DNA of 64,000 nucleotides from DAHUXN01 sp963811805 (GTDB lineage: Bacteria > Acidobacteriota > Terriglobia > Acidiferrales > UBA7541). The notes beneath the pieces are model-generated. The model was not told the DNA's origin, did not search any database, and was given only the letters and a program-made list of their open reading frames with translations. The position numbers were made by a program, and so were the translations under genes. Location of the stretch: contig CAWESU010000001.1 in assembly GCA_963811805.1 (NCBI GenBank), positions 2,108,001-2,172,000 of the forward strand, given 5' to 3'. This document shows positions 59,438 to 64,000 of the stretch, in pieces (the first letter of the stretch is position 1; every line of letters starts with the position of its first letter).

Positions 59438-59642
59438 AATGAGCAGCCGCTGCGCGCGGGCGACCATTCTACCAGCATCCGCGCGAGAGCGGGATATTCG
59501 GCGGGAAGGACGAAGAGCGGATGGGCGCAGAGCGGCGCAGCCGCCCTGGAGCGCGGGAAAATATATACTAAAAGAGAAAACCGGTGGAAACCAAGCGAGA
59601 GCGGACGACGACGCTGCGCGGCCGGTCTTACAAATATAGTGC

Positions 59643-59671
59643 TTGACTTGCATGGTAGGGTTCGTTAGAAA
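59643..59671 (+). promoter_or_regulatory. Sigma-70-type promoter of rpsU
   Basis: TTGACT (59643-59648) and TAGAAA (59666-59671) are spaced by 17 bases, about 93 bases before the rpsU start. The 326 bases between glgC and rpsU hold no other feature I can support. Confidence 0.5.
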
Positions 59672-59763
59672 CGCACAATAGATGTTGTCCTGTGGCGGGG
59701 ATCTAGTAGGCCCACTCAGCAACACATCGACATAACTGCGTCTCGAATGGGAGGTGAATTTGC

Positions 59764-59961
59764 GTGGCTGAAGTTGTAATTCAAGAGGGCGAGTCTTTGG
59801 AGAATGCTCTCCGGCGATTCAAAAGAAAAGTCCAGGGCGAAGACATCATCAAGGAGATCAAGCGGCATAGCTACTACATGAAACCTGGAGAGAAGCGCCG
59901 GGCCAAAGAAGCGCTATCACGCAAGCGTCTCCGTAAGAAGCAGCGCAGGGAGCAGGACTAA
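59764..59961 (+). CDS. rpsU: 30S ribosomal protein S21
   Basis: The product is 65 residues from a GTG at 59764 with GGGAGG 9 bases upstream. EGESLENALRRFKRKVQGED, IIKEIKRHSYYMKPGEKRRA and RKRLRKKQRRE are all typical of bS21, which helps mRNA binding by the small subunit. It stands alone rather than with dnaG and rpoD as in some other bacteria. A stem-loop follows at 60059-60084. Confidence 0.95.
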   Translation: MAEVVIQEGESLENALRRFKRKVQGEDIIKEIKRHSYYMKPGEKRRAKEALSRKRLRKKQRREQD

Positions 59962-60058
59962 CTAGGCGGAAATCCTTGGGTACTTCGAACCAGCTTCGTT
60001 CCGATCTTCCGTCGGGAAAAGCAGGGAGTTCCCATCATTCTCGGCATCATCCGATTCA

Positions 60059-60084
60059 GGACGGCGTTTCCTTTGGCGCCGTCC
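60059..60084 (+). terminator. Stem-loop between rpsU and the zinc-ribbon gene
   Basis: GGACGGCG (60059-60066) pairs perfectly with CGCCGTCC (60077-60084) around a 10-base loop. There is no T-tract. It may end rpsU transcripts partly or lie in the leader of the next gene, whose ATG is 23 bases further. Confidence 0.4.
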
Positions 60085-60106
60085 AGGCTATGGCCCGGAG
60101 CGATCC

Positions 60107-60442
60107 ATGGAATTCCACGATAAGGTACTGAAATGCGCTGAGTGCGGCTCGGAGTTTGTGTTCACCTCCGGCGAGCAGATGTTTTTCGCCGACAAGGGTT
60201 TTAAAAACGAGCCAAAGCGGTGCAAACCCTGCAAGACGGCGCGCGCGCAAGGGGGAGCAAGCGCGAGCGCCGGCGCTGCACCGAACATGCAGCGCGTCGA
60301 AACCAAAACGGTCTGCTCCCAGTGCGGAAAAGAAACGACGGTGCCGTTCAAGCCCACCCAGGGGCGCCCGGTGTATTGCCGCGAGTGTTTCCAGCAGCGG
60401 CGGACGATCGGGGGAGCGGCGGTGTCGGAGGCCGCAGGATAG
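60107..60442 (+). CDS. Zinc-ribbon protein with two CxxC-x17-CxxC-type modules
   Basis: The product is 111 residues. The first module has CAECGSEFVF and, after FADKGFKNEPKR, CKPC. This matches the probable zinc-ribbon domain known as zf_Tbcl. The second has VCSQCGKETTVPFKPTQGRP then VYCRECFQQRR, the CxxC-x17-CxxC pattern. A Gly/Ala/Ser linker joins them. Such proteins are widespread and of unknown function; a nucleic-acid-binding role is likely from the basic loops and from the position after rpsU. A strong terminator follows. Confidence 0.85.
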   Translation: MEFHDKVLKCAECGSEFVFTSGEQMFFADKGFKNEPKRCKPCKTARAQGGASASAGAAPNMQRVETKTVCSQCGKETTVPFKPTQGRPVYCRECFQQRRTIGGAAVSEAAG

Positions 60443-60509
60443 AGGGCAGACCCGAGGTGCGCGGGAGCGCGTCCGAGGCCTGCTGGTTCTAGACGAGGTA
60501 GGGATTTTT

Positions 60510-60552
60510 CGCCTCCGTCGCGGTGTGGTGAGGCCGCGCGGAGGCGTTTTTT
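60510..60552 (+). terminator. Rho-independent terminator of the zinc-ribbon gene
   Basis: CGCCTCCG (60510-60517) pairs with CGGAGGCG (60539-60546), extended inside by CGCGG/CCGCG, and six T follow (60547-60552). Confidence 0.85.
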
Positions 60553-60554
60553 GT

Positions 60555-60776
60555 TTACAGAAGTGCCTTATTTGAAGAAGTACTGCGAGCGTTTCGCTCG
60601 GACTTCGTTGCTGCTCTGAACGTGACCCAAATCAGGAATGCGCTCCAGGCAAGGCATAACACCGTGACGTATATCGGTTCAACCTTGGGTCCTCCGGAAA
60701 GGAGAAACAGCAGGAGGCCGAAAATCCAGACACATCCGAGCGCGTAAAGTGGACGGGCAGTAGAACGGTTCTTCAT
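60555..60776 (-). CDS. Small membrane protein of unknown function
   Basis: The product is 73 residues with two hydrophobic segments (ALGCVWIFGLLLFLLSG and YVTVLCLAWSAFLIWVTF) and a basic Ser-rich tail. GAAAGG lies 6 bases before the ATG, which supports real translation. It matches no family I recognise. It lies between a plus-strand terminator and the aminotransferase gene. Confidence 0.55.
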   Translation of the reverse strand: MKNRSTARPLYALGCVWIFGLLLFLLSGGPKVEPIYVTVLCLAWSAFLIWVTFRAATKSERNARSTSSNKALL

Positions 60777-60829
60777 TCTGTGCCTTTCGGTGACCTACGA
60801 ACATATCTTCCGCGAAGCGTGAATTGCAA

Positions 60830-61993
60830 CTAAGCCGCGGCGGCGGATTTTTGCGGGAAGGGCACGATCTGACGGAACGCCGCGAGGAATTTCTGCATTT
60901 CCTCCGCCTTGCCGACCGAGACGCGAAGCCAATTGCTCATCGACGGGAATTTGCGTCCGACGATGATTTTCCGTCCGTGGAAGGCTTCGATGACGGGCTG
61001 GACGTCGTTGCCGGTGTCGACCATGAAGAAGTTGGCCTGGGAAGGAATGACGCGATAATCGGATTTGGTGAGCTCGGAAGTGACCCAGTTGCGCGTGTCG
61101 TTGATGCGTTTCTTGTTGGTGGGAACGATGTCCGGGTCGGCGAGGCTGGCGACGGCGGCGGAGAGGACGGCGGCGTTGCCGTTGTCGAAAAGCAGCTCGC
61201 GGCGCATGGGTTCGAGCGTTTCCTTTTGGGCGATGGCGTAGCCGAGGCGCATTCCGGCCATGCCGTAAACTTTGGAGAAAGTGCGCGTGACGATGAGATT
61301 GGGGTGTTGGGGAATCATGTCGACGACGCTTGAGTAATGCGGGTCTTCGACGAAATGGAAATAGGCTTCGTCGACGAGGACGTAAGTGGACGCGGGAACT
61401 TTGGCGAGGAAATCGGCGAATTCGTCGCGGGAGTTGATGGTGGCGGTGGGATTATTCGGATTGCAGAAGTAGACGAGCCCTACGCCGCTGGCGCAAGCAT
61501 TGGCCATGGCGGGAAGATCGTGGCGAAAATCGGAAGTGAGCGGAACTTTCACGGCGCTGGCGCGGGAAACTTGCGCGTAATAGGTGACCGCTTCGAAGGT
61601 GGGCTCGGCGACGACGAGCTGCTTATCGGCGCCGACGAAAGCCGCGTCGCAAACGCGGAGAATTTCCGTGGAGCCGCAGCCGAGGGCCACGTTTTCCTCG
61701 TCGACGTGATGCAAGCGCGCGATGGAACGGACGGCGCGGGCATAGAGGTCGTCGGGATAGCGGCAGGCGACGGATTCGGAGCCGGTGATGGCGGCGATGG
61801 CGTGAGGCGAAGGGCCGTAGGGATTTTCGTTGGAATTGATGAGGATGGCGTCGGCGCGCGAGAAGCCTTTGAGGCGGCCGCCGGTGACACCCTGAACGAA
61901 TTTCGGTGAAATGTAAGCGGCAGCGAGCATCGCGCCGATGGACTGTCCAAACTGACGGCGAGTGGTTTTTGGTTCCAGGACTTTCGCGGACAT
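60830..61993 (-). CDS. HisC-like PLP aminotransferase with a Tat-like leader
   Basis: The product is 387 residues from the ATG at 61993, with GGGGGAGG 6 bases upstream; an earlier ATG at 62014 lacks a ribosome site. The body is a class I/II aminotransferase like histidinol-phosphate aminotransferase: SNENPYGPSPHAIAAI, ALGCGSTEILRVCD, YFCNPNNPTATINSRDEF, VDEAYFHFVED and the PLP Lys in TRTFSKVYGMAGMRLGYAI. The N-terminus TTRRQFGQSIGAMLAAAYIS has a twin-arginine pattern RRQF followed by a hydrophobic stretch, so it may be exported folded with PLP. Histidine synthesis would be unusual outside the cytoplasm. No his genes are nearby. Confidence 0.88.
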   Translation of the reverse strand: MSAKVLEPKTTRRQFGQSIGAMLAAAYISPKFVQGVTGGRLKGFSRADAILINSNENPYGPSPHAIAAITGSESVACRYPDDLYARAVRSIARLHHVDEENVALGCGSTEILRVCDAAFVGADKQLVVAEPTFEAVTYYAQVSRASAVKVPLTSDFRHDLPAMANACASGVGLVYFCNPNNPTATINSRDEFADFLAKVPASTYVLVDEAYFHFVEDPHYSSVVDMIPQHPNLIVTRTFSKVYGMAGMRLGYAIAQKETLEPMRRELLFDNGNAAVLSAAVASLADPDIVPTNKKRINDTRNWVTSELTKSDYRVIPSQANFFMVDTGNDVQPVIEAFHGRKIIVGRKFPSMSNWLRVSVGKAEEMQKFLAAFRQIVPFPQKSAAAA

Positions 61994-62167
61994 GGCGCCT
62001 CCCCCAAAGAGCAAGAAATCACAGATGCAGAATCACGGCTCTAAAGCTCGTACGACTGGCTTGGTATCCGCGGGAATTATGCGACTTGAGCAGACGATGC
62101 GCAAGCGGCGCGACGGCGGGATGGCGCGATCGAGCATGCGTTGACCCGCAGTCTGACGCGTCCTAAA

Positions 62168-62731
62168 ATGGTGGATATGAAACGCGCCCGAAAAAAGAAA
62201 AGCAGCAAGCGCAAAACTGCGCCCAAGTCCACACATGGCGGCGGTTCGCCAGCGAATGACAAGGCGCTGCGCGAGCAGCTTGTGAAGTTACTCGACGGCG
62301 GCCAAGCGCACGCGGAATGGCGCGATGCCGTTGCGGACATGCCGGAAAACTTGCGAGGAGCGAAGCCGCAAGGGGCGCCGCATACGCCGTGGCAATTGCT
62401 GGAGCACATGCGCATCGCGCAGTTGGACATTTTGGAGTTTTCACGTGACGCGAAGCATGTATCGCCGGAATTTCCCGAGGGCTATTGGCCGGCGACAGAG
62501 GCTCCGCCGAGCGCCGAGGCGTGGGAAAAGAGCGTGAAGGCGTTCGGGCGGGACCTCGAGGAAATGAAGAAGCTGGTGAGCGATCCGAAGACCAATCTTT
62601 TCGGGCGCATCCCGCACGGCGAGGGGCAGACTATCCTGCGCGAGGCGCTGCTGGCCGCCGACCACAACGCTTACCATCTGGGCCAGCTGGTGCTGGTGCG
62701 AAAGATGGTGGGAGCGTGGGGCAAATCGTAG
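62168..62731 (+). CDS. DinB-family protein
   Basis: The product is 187 residues from the ATG at 62168; a second ATG at 62177 is equally possible. After a very basic start (KRARKKKSSKRKTAPKS) comes a DinB_2 four-helix bundle with His in GAPHTPWQLLEHMRIAQLDI and in LLAADHNAYHLGQLVLVRK. It is the second DinB protein in the window and only distantly similar to the first (49286-49792). Function is unknown; metal binding is expected from the three His. Confidence 0.85.
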   Translation: MVDMKRARKKKSSKRKTAPKSTHGGGSPANDKALREQLVKLLDGGQAHAEWRDAVADMPENLRGAKPQGAPHTPWQLLEHMRIAQLDILEFSRDAKHVSPEFPEGYWPATEAPPSAEAWEKSVKAFGRDLEEMKKLVSDPKTNLFGRIPHGEGQTILREALLAADHNAYHLGQLVLVRKMVGAWGKS

Positions 62732-62781
62732 GAGCGCTTTTTTGAGCGAGCGGATTTATTGCATTCATATAAGGACCCGAA

Positions 62782-64000
62782 TTGAAAAACAAATCAGCGG
62801 TGATTGAAGAAAACGCCTCAGCCGAAAAGCGAAACGGAAAGCGCGAAGCGATTTTCGACGTGTTCCGGCGCTGGGGATATTACGAAGCGGATTTGGATCC
62901 GCTCGGAGATTTGAAGCCGCAGCCCGTGCCGGAGTTGGACGAACTCTCCGGCGAAGAGGCCGATGAAGCGCGCCGGATTTATTGCGGGACGATCGGCGCG
63001 GAGTTCATGCACATCCTGGACGGCGAGCGGCGGCGGTGGATTCAGGAACGCTTGGAATCTCCGGCGCCGACGCCGGACCACGCGCGGATCTTGGAGCGGC
63101 TGGTGCGCGCGGAACTGTTCGAGCAGGTGGTGCAGAGCCGCTACCTGGGGAACAAGCGATTTTCGCTGGAAGGATTGACTTCGCTAATCCCGCTGTTGGA
63201 TGAAGCCATCGAAAGCGCGGCGAAGCGCGGCGTTGAAGAAATTGTGCTGGGGATGAGCCATCGCGGACGGTTGAACGTGATGATTCACATCGTGGGGCGG
63301 CCGGCGTCGGACATCTTCGCGCGATTCGAAGACGTGGACGCGCGCAGCGAATTGGGCGGCGGCGACGTGAAATATCACATCGGCGCGACGGGCGAATACA
63401 CGACGCTCAGCGGGCGGCCGATTGGGATTCATTTGGTGTCGAACCCGAGCCATTTGGAGGCGGTGGACCCGGTGGCGTTGGGGCGTGCGCGCGCGAAGCA
63501 GACGCGCCGTGGGGAAGCGGGAACGACGCAGGTGCTGCCGGTGGTGTTGCACGGCGATGCGGCGTTCGCCGGGCAGGGAATCTGGGCGGAGACGCTGAAC
63601 TTCCTGATGATCAATGGGTTTTCCTCGGGCGGCAGCCTGCACATCATTGTGAACAATTTGATCGGATTCACGGCAACGCCGGCGGAGTGCGAGTCGTCGC
63701 GATTTGCTTCGGACATCGTGAAGCGCATGCCGGTGCCGATCTTCCACGTGAACGCGGAGGATCCGGACGCGGTGGTGCGCGTGGCGAAGATGGCGGTGGA
63801 GTATCGATATACGTTCCAAAGTTCGGTGGTGATCGACTTGATTGGTTACCGGCGGTACGGTCATAGCGAAGTGGACGATCCCACGATCACCCAGCCGCTG
63901 CGTTATCGCAAAATTCAGGCGCATCCGCCGCTCTGGAAATTGTATGCGGAGAGAACCGGCATCGACCCGGCGAGGACAGTGGAGGAAGTGCGCGCGGAGT
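62782..64000 (+). CDS. sucA: 2-oxoglutarate dehydrogenase E1 component, 3' end outside window
   Basis: The frame is open from a TTG at 62782, with AAGGA 6 bases upstream, to the window end, giving 406 residues of a protein usually of 800-1200. Thiamine-diphosphate E1 motifs are clear: VLGMSHRGRLNVMIHIVGRP, GDVKYHIGATGEYTTLSGRP, LVSNPSHLEAVDPVALGRAR, LHGDAAFAGQGIWAETLNF and GYRRYGHSEVDDPTITQPL. It decarboxylates 2-oxoglutarate in the TCA cycle. The long N-terminal extension of some KGD proteins is absent. An alternative start is the GTG at 62800. Confidence 0.93.
   Translation, partial: MKNKSAVIEENASAEKRNGKREAIFDVFRRWGYYEADLDPLGDLKPQPVPELDELSGEEADEARRIYCGTIGAEFMHILDGERRRWIQERLESPAPTPDHARILERLVRAELFEQVVQSRYLGNKRFSLEGLTSLIPLLDEAIESAAKRGVEEIVLGMSHRGRLNVMIHIVGRPASDIFARFEDVDARSELGGGDVKYHIGATGEYTTLSGRPIGIHLVSNPSHLEAVDPVALGRARAKQTRRGEAGTTQVLPVVLHGDAAFAGQGIWAETLNFLMINGFSSGGSLHIIVNNLIGFTATPAECESSRFASDIVKRMPVPIFHVNAEDPDAVVRVAKMAVEYRYTFQSSVVIDLIGYRRYGHSEVDDPTITQPLRYRKIQAHPPLWKLYAERTGIDPARTVEEVRAE

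Noticed and set aside
1..64000. tRNA or rRNA genes
   Set aside because: No cloverleaf with TTCGANNC-type arms or conserved rRNA stretch was noticed on either strand. A covariance search would be decisive.

Overview
The window looks like part of an Acidobacteriota chromosome, probably a soil member of the Terriglobia. It is GC-rich. It carries an Acidobacteria-type duplicated orphan permease (14759-17212), two large Oar-like TonB receptors with an N-terminal carboxypeptidase-regulatory fold, a sedolisin (S53) protease, DinB-family proteins and an S58 (P1) peptidase. No rRNA, tRNA, CRISPR array, prophage or complete insertion sequence was seen. Protein names rest on motifs read by eye; no database search was run.

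Layout. 1-4.3 kb: end of a secreted S53 protease, a secreted propeller-like protein, and a short Cys-containing peptide followed by a PqqD-like remnant. 4.3-12.4 kb: a cytochrome c/copper monooxygenase-like protein, an ABC exporter pair, an isoprenylcysteine methyltransferase-like protein and a secreted S9 peptidase. 12.4-14.6 kb: a RibD-like gene broken by one stop codon, a TPR protein and a type IV pilin with a clear terminator. 14.8-22 kb: the duplicated permease, a TonB receptor and an S15/CocE hydrolase. 22.3-40.7 kb: a degenerate GGDEF protein, then a TetR regulator, a zinc alcohol dehydrogenase, a 1200-residue TonB receptor and an acyl-CoA catabolic cluster (SDR, acyl-CoA ligase, two adjacent acyl-CoA dehydrogenases, a fused enoyl-CoA hydratase/3-hydroxyacyl-CoA dehydrogenase, histidine phosphatase, phosphotransferase, MaoC hydratase, a third acyl-CoA dehydrogenase and a quinone-type oxidoreductase). 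40.9-49.8 kb: accessory-looking DNA with a RAYT transposase, REP-like palindromes, a deoxynucleoside kinase, a double-domain M42 protein and an S58 peptidase. 49.9-64 kb: an ABC pair with a lipoprotein, a histidine kinase, enolase, a methyltransferase, glgC, rpsU, a zinc-ribbon protein, a HisC-like aminotransferase with a Tat-like leader, a DinB protein and the start of 2-oxoglutarate dehydrogenase E1.

The most interesting system is at 23.1-40.7 kb. A 32-bp partly palindromic sequence occurs three times: before the TetR gene, before the large TonB receptor, and between the third acyl-CoA dehydrogenase and the divergent oxidoreductase. Two copies adjoin or overlap a TTGACG -35 box, and the third overlaps the -35 region of a TATAAT promoter. 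This predicts a TetR-controlled regulon coupling outer-membrane uptake to acyl-CoA degradation. The side-by-side acyl-CoA dehydrogenases, one lacking the usual substrate-loop motif, suggest a two-subunit enzyme for a bulky acyl-CoA. The substrate is unknown.

Two further structural signals stand out. A REP-like palindrome family is shared between intergenic regions and the coding sequence of the local RAYT transposase. Near 40.8 kb the plus strand changes from C-rich to G-rich regardless of gene direction.
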